The notes under the pieces were generated by a model, which searched no databases, was not told the origin of the DNA, and worked only from the letters and a program-made list of their open reading frames with translations. From NCBI GenBank assembly GCA_015655115.1, contig JAATFQ010000237.1, positions 1 to 46,436 on the forward strand: a stretch of 46,436 bases of DNA, given 5' to 3'. This document shows, in pieces, positions 1-7,506 of this stretch (positions are counted from its first letter, which is position 1; every line of letters starts with the position of its first letter). This stretch comes from Sphingobacteriales bacterium. GTDB taxonomy: Bacteria > Bacteroidota > Bacteroidia > Sphingobacteriales > Sphingobacteriaceae. The translations under genes and the position numbers were made by a program.

Positions 1-249
1 AAAGAAGAAGTATTCATTGATATCACCGACACTGGAAAAGGGATTCCCAGATCTAAATTCGATACTGTATTCCAGCCGGGATATACAACAAGGAAACGCG
101 GCTGGGGACTGGGTCTTTCACTGACACGGAGGATTATTGAGAACTACCACAGTGGCCAGATCTTTGTGAAAGAATCTGAGATCGGGAAAGGCACTACCTT
201 TCGTATTATTCTAAAAAGCAGTCTTACTTATGAACCAACCTCAACCTAA
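1..249 (+). CDS. Sensor histidine kinase, C-terminal ATPase fragment (5' truncated by window)
   Basis: The window opens inside a reading frame that runs to a TAA at 247-249 and gives 82 residues. They contain the G1 box DTGKGIP (about residues 11-17) and the G2 box RGWGLGLSL, followed by a strand ending in GKGTTFRI. This is the ATP-binding (HATPase_c) end of a sensor histidine kinase, the part that phosphorylates the conserved His of the dimerisation domain. The sensor, HAMP/PAS and H-box parts lie outside the window, so the signal and partner are unknown. The last 20 bases overlap the start of the DinB-like gene, which implies translational coupling. Confidence 0.85.
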   Translation, partial: KEEVFIDITDTGKGIPRSKFDTVFQPGYTTRKRGWGLGLSLTRRIIENYHSGQIFVKESEIGKGTTFRIILKSSLTYEPTST

Positions 250-733
250 TGAATACCCGCAATGGGCAAAGAACTATATTGACCAGGTAAGCGGCAATAT
301 AATGGAAGTCCTGGAGATGCAGGCAACAGAATGGCCTGAATTTATCAATAGCCTTGAACACAAGGGTGACTATGCCTACGCGCCTGGCAAATGGACGATC
401 AAAGAGCTCGCAGGTCATGCAATTGATACCGAAAGAATACTTGTATATCGTCTCACTGCTTTTGCAAGAAACGAGCAGGCGGCACTCCCTGGTTTCGATG
501 AAGATGAGTATGTGGCAAACGCACATTTTTCTGACAGGAGCCTGTCCAGCTTTGCTGAAGAGTTCTCCTTGCTGCGCAAAGCAAACCTATACCTGTTCCG
601 TTCTTTAGTGGAAGGCGAGTTAGATCATATTGGCACCGCTTCCGGGAGGCAGATCAGCGCGAGAGCGCTCTTATATGTCATTGCAGGACATTTGATTCAT
701 CATACCAGGATAATTAAAGAAAGATATCTATAG
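230..733 (+). CDS. DinB-like (DinB_2 superfamily) putative metal-dependent protein
   Basis: The 167-residue product has the four-helix DinB/YfiT layout. A His in the second helix (AGH, H63) and the C-terminal HLIHH motif (H154, H158) form the three-histidine metal site typical of the family. Members include bacillithiol-dependent transferases and many proteins of unknown reaction, so no substrate can be named. The ATG at 230 lies inside the end of the upstream kinase gene (20-bp overlap), and the next gene starts 8 bp after the stop, so the three are probably one transcript. There is no signal peptide or membrane segment, so the protein should be cytoplasmic. Confidence 0.8.
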   Translation: MNQPQPNEYPQWAKNYIDQVSGNIMEVLEMQATEWPEFINSLEHKGDYAYAPGKWTIKELAGHAIDTERILVYRLTAFARNEQAALPGFDEDEYVANAHFSDRSLSSFAEEFSLLRKANLYLFRSLVEGELDHIGTASGRQISARALLYVIAGHLIHHTRIIKERYL

Positions 734-741
734 TTAAGGTT

Positions 742-1170
742 ATGATTTGGTATACTGAATTTACAGCCGAAGAGCTTAATGCACGGCCGAAGAACCATTT
801 GGGCGGATTATTAGACATTCAATTTACCGAAGTAGGAGAAGATTCCTTGTCGGCCACTATGCCTGTGGATGAGCGTACGCACCAACCAGCAGGGATACTG
901 CATGGCGGGGCTTCTGTAGTCCTTGCCGAAACACTGGGCAGCATTGCCTCTTATATGTGCATCGATCCGCTGCGCTACCAGGCCGTAGGTCTGGAGATCA
1001 ATGCGAACCACTTGCGTCCGGTAAAAAGCGGGAAAGTTACAGGTATTTGTAAACCGCTGCACAGAGGCGCAAAAACGCATGTGTGTGAAATAAAGATCTA
1101 TGACGACAGGGGAAAGATGAACTGTATCAGCAGGCTGACAGTAGCAATTATCCCAAAAAACAACGGATAA
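742..1170 (+). CDS. Hotdog-fold acyl-CoA thioesterase (PaaI/YdiI-like)
   Basis: The product has 142 residues, the usual length for single-domain hotdog thioesterases. It has the HGG signature (H54-G55-G56) followed by the helix carrying the likely catalytic Glu (LAE, E63). This is the YdiI/MenI/PaaI arrangement, which hydrolyses aryl- or acyl-CoA thioesters. 1,4-Dihydroxy-2-naphthoyl-CoA hydrolase of menaquinone synthesis is a plausible role because Bacteroidota use menaquinone, but no men gene is visible in the window to support it. It starts 8 bp after the DinB-like gene and is likely the last gene of that operon. Confidence 0.8.
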   Translation: MIWYTEFTAEELNARPKNHLGGLLDIQFTEVGEDSLSATMPVDERTHQPAGILHGGASVVLAETLGSIASYMCIDPLRYQAVGLEINANHLRPVKSGKVTGICKPLHRGAKTHVCEIKIYDDRGKMNCISRLTVAIIPKNNG

Positions 1171-1344
1171 GAATCAGAACAGCACCGGAGCAGATCAATT
1201 TTAGGAACGGCCTTTTACCAGGAAAAAATAAAATACCAGTATAAGATCGGAGCAAAAACATGGAATCAAAACTTTGATATGACTGGGCGATGTCTGCACC
1301 AGCTCATCCGTAGGTGCTGCTCAGCATACTACGGTCAATAAAAA

Positions 1345-1380
1345 AGCGATTAAGGAAAAAACAGGCTTTCCTTAATCGCT
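1345..1380 (-). terminator. Rho-independent terminator for the DUF2911 operon
   Basis: A perfect 14-bp stem (1345-1358 with 1367-1380) closes an 8-nt loop. Read on the minus strand it is followed by a run of T. It lies about 70 bp past the stop of the DUF2911 gene. On the plus strand there is no T run, so termination of the thioesterase transcript here is less certain. Confidence 0.7.
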
Positions 1381-1451
1381 CTTAAGAGTCACTCATAAAT
1401 AGGGAAATTTTCAGTGCTCTCTGATTTATGATACAGTCATTTATTTTATAT

Positions 1452-2015
1452 TTATTTATTGATCGTAAATGGCACTGCAACGGAAGTTTTATCCCATGCA
1501 ATGTTCATCCGAGCCCCTGTTGGCAACTCAGTAAAAACAATTGACAGTGCTTCTACCGGATTGTCCAATGGCTTAACCGGAACTTCTACCCGCGCTACGT
1601 CGAAAGTTGCATCATAAGTATATGCGCCCCAACGGTCTGTTTGTTTATTGAAAATGATTACCCATTTATTCTTGTCTGGGATAGCAAATAAGCTATAAGT
1701 ACCTCTTGGGATAACTATTTTGCCTACTGTAACTGTCCTGTAAAACTTGATCTCAGTATTTTCATTTGCTCCTAAGCGCCACACCTCACGAAAAGGCTCT
1801 AAAACACCGAAGATCTCCCGTCCTTTTACAGAAGGGCGGGAATATATAACTTTAATCAATGGGTTAGACTTTTCTCCTTTTTTCACCATCGCTGCTTTTC
1901 CAGGGAAGTAGGCAATATCAGCCGGGCTGGCATCAAGAGCAGGGTACTTAATGTCTTGTGCGTTGGCAGCAAAACCAAATAAGGCAAATAAAGCTATTAA
2001 TTTAACTATTTTCAT
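1452..2015 (-). CDS. DUF2911 family secreted protein
   Basis: The 187-residue protein begins with a cleavable signal peptide (about residues 1-19, ending AANA before QDIKYP), so it is exported. The remainder matches the DUF2911 family, abundant in Bacteroidota and of unknown biochemical role. Recognisable blocks are YSRPSVKGREIFG, VWRLGANENTEI, and PRGTYSLFAIPDKNKWVIIFNK (given in two pieces: PRGTYSLFAIP and KWVIIFNK). The ATG at 2015 is followed at once by a Lys-containing n-region and a hydrophobic core, which supports the start. It sits 15 bp after a small membrane protein gene and probably shares its promoter. Confidence 0.85.
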   Translation of the reverse strand: MKIVKLIALFALFGFAANAQDIKYPALDASPADIAYFPGKAAMVKKGEKSNPLIKVIYSRPSVKGREIFGVLEPFREVWRLGANENTEIKFYRTVTVGKIVIPRGTYSLFAIPDKNKWVIIFNKQTDRWGAYTYDATFDVARVEVPVKPLDNPVEALSIVFTELPTGARMNIAWDKTSVAVPFTINK

Positions 2016-2030
2016 GGTTGTTCGTTGTTT

Positions 2031-2213
2031 TTAGTATTTACGGCCTTTGACAAGTGTATATAGAAACCAAACTGCAATCAGGTAACCTATAATCGCACTT
2101 AATATCGTCCAACCAAAACTCCCTGAAATTACTGCTCCTGTGAAACCACCAAAGAACAGCCCTAAAATGGAATATACCCAATCGAAACTCTTACTATTTT
2201 CTTCTTTAATCAT
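2031..2213 (-). CDS. Small hydrophobic membrane protein, function unknown
   Basis: I do not recognise this 60-residue protein. It has two predicted membrane helices (about residues 13-32 and 34-53) rich in Gly/Ser/Phe, with a short basic tail (VKGRKY), resembling generic two-helix inner-membrane proteins. An in-frame ATG at 2279 would add 22 residues. I chose the ATG at 2213 because a consensus promoter lies between the two ATGs (2233-2263) and would place the transcript start downstream of the longer start. The gene leads a two-gene operon with the DUF2911 protein. Confidence 0.55.
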   Translation of the reverse strand: MIKEENSKSFDWVYSILGLFFGGFTGAVISGSFGWTILSAIIGYLIAVWFLYTLVKGRKY

Positions 2214-2232
2214 CTGAATATGTCTTATAGCC

Positions 2233-2263
2233 CAAATATATTGATTTATTTTAAATAACCCAA
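2233..2263 (-). promoter_or_regulatory. Bacteroidota-type promoter of the small membrane protein/DUF2911 operon
   Basis: Read on the minus strand there is TTG (2263-2261), a 20-bp spacer, then TATATTTG (2240-2233), an exact match to the TAnnTTTG -7 element. Transcription would begin about 15 nt before the ATG at 2213. This supports the shorter start of that gene. Confidence 0.6.
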
Positions 2264-2456
2264 CCTGAGGGGAATTCAAAATAGATTAATCCGGCAAGAT
2301 TTATCATAGCCTCCCGGCAAATGGCTAAAACAAAATTCATATTTTCCTGCATTCACTAAACTGCACCCACATCTATCCCTAAATGGATAAAAAAGCTAAA
2401 GCAAGTTAAAAATTATAATAATCCCGAAGAACCGGCATAGTTCAGGCTGGACAAAG

Positions 2457-2630
2457 ATGGACATTAATGGAATACCTGATGATTATGCCTTTTCTTTCGG
2501 CTTAGCTTTTACATCAGTACACCAATTTGATAATAATGAAAAACTTATACTTAAATTACTAAATCGATTAATAGACGTTTATCAATGTCAGACAACTGTC
2601 AATTGTGTTGACCGTCACATTATTTCATGA
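2457..2630 (+). CDS. Possible small ORF, unknown
   Basis: The ATG at 2457 opens 57 codons ending in TGA at 2628-2630. The peptide begins MDINGIPDDYAFSFG, with a mixed, protein-like composition and an amphipathic middle (KLILKLLNRLID). I do not recognise it and see no ribosome-binding site or TAnnTTTG element before it. The frame stays open upstream to 2400, so it could also be the remnant of a longer gene. It ends 2 bp before the TetR-type operator. Treat it as a candidate only. Confidence 0.2.
   Translation: MDINGIPDDYAFSFGLAFTSVHQFDNNEKLILKLLNRLIDVYQCQTTVNCVDRHIIS
2598..2612. promoter_or_regulatory. Secondary dyad upstream of the efflux operon
   Basis: An inverted repeat GTCAA-N5-TTGAC lies 19 bp before the main operator, close to where the -33 region of the promoter would be expected. 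It could be an additional regulator site. There is no direct support beyond symmetry and position. Confidence 0.25.
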
Positions 2631-2631
2631 T

Positions 2632-2657
2632 AAATTAATCAATCGATTGATTAATTT
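2632..2657. promoter_or_regulatory. 26-bp perfect palindrome, probable TetR-family operator
   Basis: The two 13-bp arms are exact reverse complements with no spacer, centred between 2644 and 2645 (core ATCAATCGATTGAT). The site lies 18 bp before the tetR start codon and overlaps the -7 element TAATTTTG at 2652-2659. TetR-family repressors bind such palindromes as dimers or pairs of dimers. Autorepression of the tetR-tolC-hlyD-emrB operon follows by inference. Confidence 0.7.
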
Positions 2658-2659
2658 TG
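2652..2659 (+). promoter_or_regulatory. -7 element of the efflux operon promoter
   Basis: TAATTTTG fits TAnnTTTG exactly and lies 16 bp before the tetR ATG. No good TTTG -33 box is found at the normal distance, so the promoter may be weak or need an activator. The element shares six bases with the operator palindrome. Confidence 0.5.
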
Positions 2660-2675
2660 CTCCATCAAATCAGTT

Positions 2676-3296
2676 ATGGAGAAACCCGATAAGAAAGCAA
2701 ACATACTTAAAGCTGCTGAAATACTGTTTTCCGAATTGGGATACGAAGGAACATCCACCCGGAACATTGCAAAAGAATCGGGTGCAAATATGTCCATGAT
2801 CAATTATTACTTCGGCTCTAAAGAAGGTGTATTTCTTGATATTATGAATCAAAGAATCCAGGATTTCAATGCACAGCTAGTGAGCATCAATGAAGAATCA
2901 ATTTCTCCGCTGGAGAAATTAATGCAAGTAATTGAGCGTTACACCCAAAGGATCATGTGCAACATATCCTTTCACAAGATGATGCACAGAGAGCTGTCTT
3001 TAGCACAGCGCCCGGAGATGTTCTGTAAATTAAAAGATGCCATGTCATCAAATCTCACTTTCATTGAGCAAATCATGAATGAGGGTATTGCCGACGGCAG
3101 CTTCAGGCAGGTAGATGTGAGAATGCTGATTGCTACGATCATGGGAACGATCTCAAGCGTGGCTACTATGCCTTCGAAAATTACGGCCGACAGTGTCCTG
3201 GATATTACCAACCCGAAAGACAGAGCAGTTTTGACTGCGCGCGTTATCGCCCACCTAAAAGATTTGATAAAAACGTATTTAACACCCCACAAATGA
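2676..3296 (+). CDS. TetR/AcrR family transcriptional regulator
   Basis: The 206-residue protein has an N-terminal TetR helix-turn-helix at about residues 8-54. Key blocks are ILKAAEILFSELGYEGTST, NIAKESGANMSMINYYFGSKEGVF, split here as NIAKESGANMSM and NYYFGSKEGVF. The rest is a helical ligand-binding and dimerisation domain without recognisable family identity. It is the first gene of an efflux operon and overlaps the TolC-like gene by 4 bp (ATGA). With a perfect palindrome over its promoter, it most likely represses its own operon until a toxic ligand binds. The inducer cannot be read from sequence. Confidence 0.92.
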   Translation: MEKPDKKANILKAAEILFSELGYEGTSTRNIAKESGANMSMINYYFGSKEGVFLDIMNQRIQDFNAQLVSINEESISPLEKLMQVIERYTQRIMCNISFHKMMHRELSLAQRPEMFCKLKDAMSSNLTFIEQIMNEGIADGSFRQVDVRMLIATIMGTISSVATMPSKITADSVLDITNPKDRAVLTARVIAHLKDLIKTYLTPHK

Positions 3297-4615
3297 TACA
3301 CAAAACAATTAAACTGAGTTGTCTGGCTCTCGCTCTCCTGCTGCCGGGCATGCTCTATGCTCAGAATGTTAAAAAACTAACGATCCAGGAAGCCATTCAG
3401 CTTGGAATTGAAAACAGCAAGAACCTCAAATTATCTCAGAACAAGATAGACCAGGCGCTTTCGCAGTTGGAAATTGTAAAAGATAATGCCCTGCCTACGG
3501 CAAATGTGAACCTCATTTACAACCATGCGGAGATTCCAACTAACAAACTGATTATCGGTGATGCAGATGCGATTAATTTACCTAAAAGAGCTAATGCTTA
3601 TTTAGCAACAGCAGCAGTAGAACAACTGGTGTACGGCGGTGGTAAACTAAAATATGCCAGGGAATCTACCAAATTACTATCCGATGTTGCCCGTCTGGAT
3701 GCGGAGAAAAGCAGTGAGGAAGTAAGCTTTGCCGTGATAGATACCTATTACGCTTTATACAAGGTGGCACAAAGCAAAAAAGTGGTTGAACAGAACCTTG
3801 CCGCTATAGCAAGCCAGCTGAAACAGGCACAGCGCTTTTTTGATCAGGGCATCGTAACTAAAAATGATGTACTCAGGTTCCAGCTGCAACAGGCAAATAT
3901 TACACTTACGCAACTGGAGATCGAAAGCAACCGTAAGATTGTTAACTATAACCTGGATATCCTGCTCGGCCTGCCGGAAGATACAGCGATAGAAATTACT
4001 GACCCTACAACGGATGCGTTGGCCGTCACACCACTAAATACCTATATGGACATGGCCTTAGCCAATCGCCAGGAGCTGAGAGAACTTGACTTACGTAATA
4101 AAGTCGCGGAAACTGACATTAAATCGGTTAAGGCAAATAGCCTGCCGACAGTAGGCGTAGGTGCGAATGTATATTATATCAATCCAAGCGGCGACTTTAT
4201 ACCGCCAAACCACCAGTATATTGTCCCTATGACTTTAGGCGCAACAGTTTCCTGGAATATCGGTACGCTATGGACCAATAAGAACAAGGTAAATGATGCC
4301 AGGATACAACAAAAAAATGTAGTTATCCAAAAGGAAATCCAGAATGACCGTGTGAAAACGGAGATCAATAAAAACTACCAGGATTACCAGGTAGCAGTGA
4401 GCAAAATCAAAATCCTGGAAACCTCTATCGCGCAGGCTTCGGAAAATGACAGGTTACTGGAATCGAAATATAAAAACAATGTAGCTTCAGCAATAGACAG
4501 AATAGACGCAGAAACGCTCTTATACCAGTCGAAAATCAACCTTGAAATCGCAAAAGCGGATGCAGGTTTGGCGTACTACACATTATTAAAATCAACAGGA
4601 AAAATTTCTCAATAA
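3293..4615 (+). CDS. TolC family outer-membrane efflux channel
   Basis: The 440-residue protein has a signal peptide (about residues 1-23, ending LYAQ) and two repeats of the outer-membrane efflux protein (OEP) domain. These show the usual long helices, for example LTIQEAIQLGIENSKNL near the N terminus and the second-half SYKNNVAS/AIDRIDAETLLYQSK pattern near the C terminus. TolC-type trimers form the outer-membrane exit duct of tripartite pumps. The length is normal. It overlaps tetR by 4 bp and lies 20 bp before the adaptor gene, so it is the dedicated channel of this pump. Confidence 0.92.
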   Translation: MIHKTIKLSCLALALLLPGMLYAQNVKKLTIQEAIQLGIENSKNLKLSQNKIDQALSQLEIVKDNALPTANVNLIYNHAEIPTNKLIIGDADAINLPKRANAYLATAAVEQLVYGGGKLKYARESTKLLSDVARLDAEKSSEEVSFAVIDTYYALYKVAQSKKVVEQNLAAIASQLKQAQRFFDQGIVTKNDVLRFQLQQANITLTQLEIESNRKIVNYNLDILLGLPEDTAIEITDPTTDALAVTPLNTYMDMALANRQELRELDLRNKVAETDIKSVKANSLPTVGVGANVYYINPSGDFIPPNHQYIVPMTLGATVSWNIGTLWTNKNKVNDARIQQKNVVIQKEIQNDRVKTEINKNYQDYQVAVSKIKILETSIAQASENDRLLESKYKNNVASAIDRIDAETLLYQSKINLEIAKADAGLAYYTLLKSTGKISQ

Positions 4616-4635
4616 GATCATAACAAAGAATTATA

Positions 4636-5700
4636 ATGGCAACAGAACCAACAACAGAAGCGGCAATTGAAACTAAAAAGAAAAGTAAAATTGTCCCTAT
4701 AATATTAGTAGTACTATTAGTTATAGGTGCCGTATTCGGCGTAAAAGAATATTTATATTATAGTGTACACGTAGATACCGATGATGCACAGATTGATGGT
4801 GATATCAGTCCTGTAGTTGCCCGTGTTGGCGGTTATGTAAATGAGATCAAATTTGAAGAAAATACTAAAGTAACAGAAGGACAGTCGCTTGTAACTTTAG
4901 ACGATAGGGACTTCAAGGTTAAACTAGAGCAGGCAATGGCCGGACAGAAAGGTGCCAGTGCCGGTGTAGGTGTATCACAATCGGAAATCATTGCTACTTC
5001 TGCTAACACGAGCACAGCAAAAGCAAACATTGAATCAGCTAAAGTCAGATTATGGCAGGCACAAAAAGATTTCGACCGTTATGCCAATCTGGTAAAGGAC
5101 GGATCAATCACTCAACAGCAATTTGACCAGGCCAAAGCAACAAGAGACGTTGCACAAGCTACTTACAGGTCTGCACAAGACCAATATACTGCTGCCTTAA
5201 AACAAGTAGGTACCACTCAGTCTCAGCTTGCTGTAAGCAGTAACACTGTTTCTCTGCACCAGTCTGATGTTGACTTTGCAAAACTGCAACTTTCATATAC
5301 AGACATTAAAGCTCCTGCTACAGGTATTGTATCCAAGAAAAATGTTCAGAAAGGACAATTGGTGCAGGCAGGACAATCGTTGTTTTCTATTGTAAATGAA
5401 AACAGCCTTTATGTGACGGCCAACTTTAAAGAAACACAACTGGAAGAAATCCATGCAGGCTTAAAAGTGAATGTTGAAGTTGATGCTTTCCCTGATCAGG
5501 AAATAGAAGGTACAGTATATAACTTCTCTCCTATTACAGGTGCTAAAGGATCATTGCTCCCTCCAGACAATGCAACGGGTAACTTCGTTAAAGTGGTACA
5601 ACGTGTACCTGTTAAAATTAAATTGAAAGCCTCAAAAGAAATGCTGGAAAAATTACGTCCCGGTATGAGTGTTAAAGTGTCTGTAATTACAAAAGACTAA
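4636..5700 (+). CDS. HlyD/EmrA-type periplasmic adaptor of an efflux pump
   Basis: The 354-residue membrane fusion protein has a short cytoplasmic N terminus, one membrane anchor (about residues 18-38) and the hallmark stretch VDTDDAQIDGDISPVVARV. That is followed by a lipoyl half-motif, a helical hairpin (about 100-205), the second lipoyl half (TDIKAPATGIVSKKNVQKGQ, residues near 220-240) and a beta-barrel domain. EmrA-type adaptors bridge an MFS pump and a TolC-like duct. It lies 20 bp after the tolC-like gene and 5 bp before the MFS gene. Confidence 0.93.
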   Translation: MATEPTTEAAIETKKKSKIVPIILVVLLVIGAVFGVKEYLYYSVHVDTDDAQIDGDISPVVARVGGYVNEIKFEENTKVTEGQSLVTLDDRDFKVKLEQAMAGQKGASAGVGVSQSEIIATSANTSTAKANIESAKVRLWQAQKDFDRYANLVKDGSITQQQFDQAKATRDVAQATYRSAQDQYTAALKQVGTTQSQLAVSSNTVSLHQSDVDFAKLQLSYTDIKAPATGIVSKKNVQKGQLVQAGQSLFSIVNENSLYVTANFKETQLEEIHAGLKVNVEVDAFPDQEIEGTVYNFSPITGAKGSLLPPDNATGNFVKVVQRVPVKIKLKASKEMLEKLRPGMSVKVSVITKD

Positions 5701-5705
5701 ATAAA

Positions 5706-7253
5706 ATGGCCGAACAAGGTTTAAAAAAATGGGTAATCACGTTTACAGTGATCACAGCTTCTTTACTGGAGCTGATTGATACAACGATTGTAAACGTGGC
5801 CTTACCTCAGATTCAGGGTAACCTGGGTGCAACCTTAGAGGATGTGGCCTGGCTATCTACCGGATATGCCGTTGCGAATGTGATCGTCCTGCCCATGTCG
5901 GGCTGGCTGGGCAGCCGCTTCGGACGGAAAAATTACTTTCTAACTTCTATTATTGTCTTCACCATAGCCTCTTTTCTTTGCGGAAACGCAACTACACTTG
6001 AAGAGCTGATCGCATTCCGTATTTTACAGGGAATAGCGGGCGGTGGACTGATTGCTACCGCGCAAGCGATCTTACTGGAAACCTGGCCGCGTGAAGATGT
6101 AGGTATTGCTACGGCTTTATTTGGGCTTGGAGCGGTAGTAGGGCCTACCGTCGGACCTACCATTGGTGGATATATTCTCGATATCAGCTCATGGCCATGG
6201 ATATTTTATGTAAATATTCCCGTCTGGATTCTCGCAGCGTACTGTACGTTTACCTTTATAAAGACGACGCCCAGGGACGGGCAGGGTAAACCGGTCGACT
6301 GGTGGGGTATTGGCTTATTGGCTATTGCTGTCGGAAGTCTGCAGACTTTACTGGAAAAAGGAGAAAGTGAAGACTGGTTCAGCACGCCATATATTACGGC
6401 CTTAGCAGTAACATCTGTTTTCGGGCTATTGCTCTTTATCTGGCGGGAGATGACCACAGACCATCCTATTGTCAATTTCAAGATTATGCGCCACCGTAGT
6501 TTCTCTGTAGGTATGATCACCTCATTCGTGCTGGGTTTCGGCCTTTACGGATCTGTGTTCGTATTTCCGGTATTCTGCCAGAATCTACTGGGCTTCTCTC
6601 CGCTGCAAACCGGTGAAATTCTATTTCCGGGCGGAGTATGCACCATTATCATGATGCCATTCATCGGGATATTCCTGAAAAAAGGAATCCCTGCTCAATT
6701 TATGGCTACTATAGGTATGTTCCTGTTCTTCGTATTCTGTACCATGCTCAGCAATTCAACATTGTCATCAGGCACAGGCGATTTCTTCATGCCGCTAGTG
6801 ATCAGAGGTGTTGGTATGGCCTTATTGTTTGTTCCTTTAACCACGCTGGCTATACAAGACCTGAAGGGTGCAGAGATTGGCCAGGGTTCAGGATTGAACA
6901 ATATGATGAGACAACTAGGCGGATCTTTTGGTATAGCTGCACTGACTACAATGATACATACACGTCAGGGTTTCCACAGAAGTAACCTGCTGACGAATAT
7001 TAATGACTATAACCCTGCTTTTACGCAGCGTTTCAGCGCTTATATCAGTAATTTTATGAGTAAGGGATATTCTTATCTGGACGCAAAAATGATGGCAACA
7101 AAAGCCATTGAAGGCACCTTAATGAAACAAACATTACTTTTAACCTATACCGATGCTTTCTGGGTGGCAGGTTTAGTATTATTATTCTCTATCCCTTTGC
7201 TTTATCTACAGAAATTCAAAAAGAATGTAAACATTCCTGCAGATGTACACTAA
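5706..7253 (+). CDS. DHA2 family MFS drug exporter (EmrB/QacA type)
   Basis: The 515-residue inner-membrane protein is the right length for 14 helices (DHA2). Visible motifs are LIDTTIVNVALPQI in helix 1 (motif D1), GWLGSRFGRK after helix 2 (motif A), and GLGAVVGPTVGPTIGGYI in helix 5 (antiporter motif C). It should expel lipophilic toxic compounds in exchange for protons, together with the adaptor and TolC-like channel encoded just upstream. The substrate range cannot be inferred. A strong hairpin terminator follows 29 bp after the stop, closing the four-gene operon. Confidence 0.93.
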   Translation: MAEQGLKKWVITFTVITASLLELIDTTIVNVALPQIQGNLGATLEDVAWLSTGYAVANVIVLPMSGWLGSRFGRKNYFLTSIIVFTIASFLCGNATTLEELIAFRILQGIAGGGLIATAQAILLETWPREDVGIATALFGLGAVVGPTVGPTIGGYILDISSWPWIFYVNIPVWILAAYCTFTFIKTTPRDGQGKPVDWWGIGLLAIAVGSLQTLLEKGESEDWFSTPYITALAVTSVFGLLLFIWREMTTDHPIVNFKIMRHRSFSVGMITSFVLGFGLYGSVFVFPVFCQNLLGFSPLQTGEILFPGGVCTIIMMPFIGIFLKKGIPAQFMATIGMFLFFVFCTMLSNSTLSSGTGDFFMPLVIRGVGMALLFVPLTTLAIQDLKGAEIGQGSGLNNMMRQLGGSFGIAALTTMIHTRQGFHRSNLLTNINDYNPAFTQRFSAYISNFMSKGYSYLDAKMMATKAIEGTLMKQTLLLTYTDAFWVAGLVLLFSIPLLYLQKFKKNVNIPADVH

Positions 7254-7282
7254 AAATCCTTCACAGTAGAGCATATTGTATT

Positions 7283-7318
7283 AAAAAAGCCGTTAAGAAA
7301 AATCTTAACGGCTTTTTT
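7283..7318 (+). terminator. Terminator of the efflux operon
   Basis: A perfect 16-bp stem (7283-7298 with 7303-7318) closes a 4-nt A loop. The 3' arm ends in six T. The 5' arm begins with six A, so the hairpin could also act on the opposite strand, although no minus-strand gene reads into it. Confidence 0.85.
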
Positions 7319-7506
7319 GTTCAAAAAAATCATGATTGATGATCGTTTACTACACAATAAACGACCAGTACCTTTTAAATTATAGAAAACCTTTATGCAA
7401 GCAATTTAAATTTATTTACACTCAATCCAAAATAAATTTATTAACATTATTTCATCGATGTTAGCTTCATTTTTGGTAGCTTGAGCACGAAAAATTTCTA
7501 AACGAT

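Larger units (their letters stand above)
2280..2675. other. 396-bp intergenic region upstream of the efflux operon
   Basis: This stretch separates the divergent small-membrane-protein gene and the tetR gene. The right part holds the operator and promoter described separately. It also has a 58-codon open frame (2457-2630) that I list as a doubtful small gene. The left part (2280-2450) shows no gene, hairpin or repeat that I can support. Confidence 0.6.
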
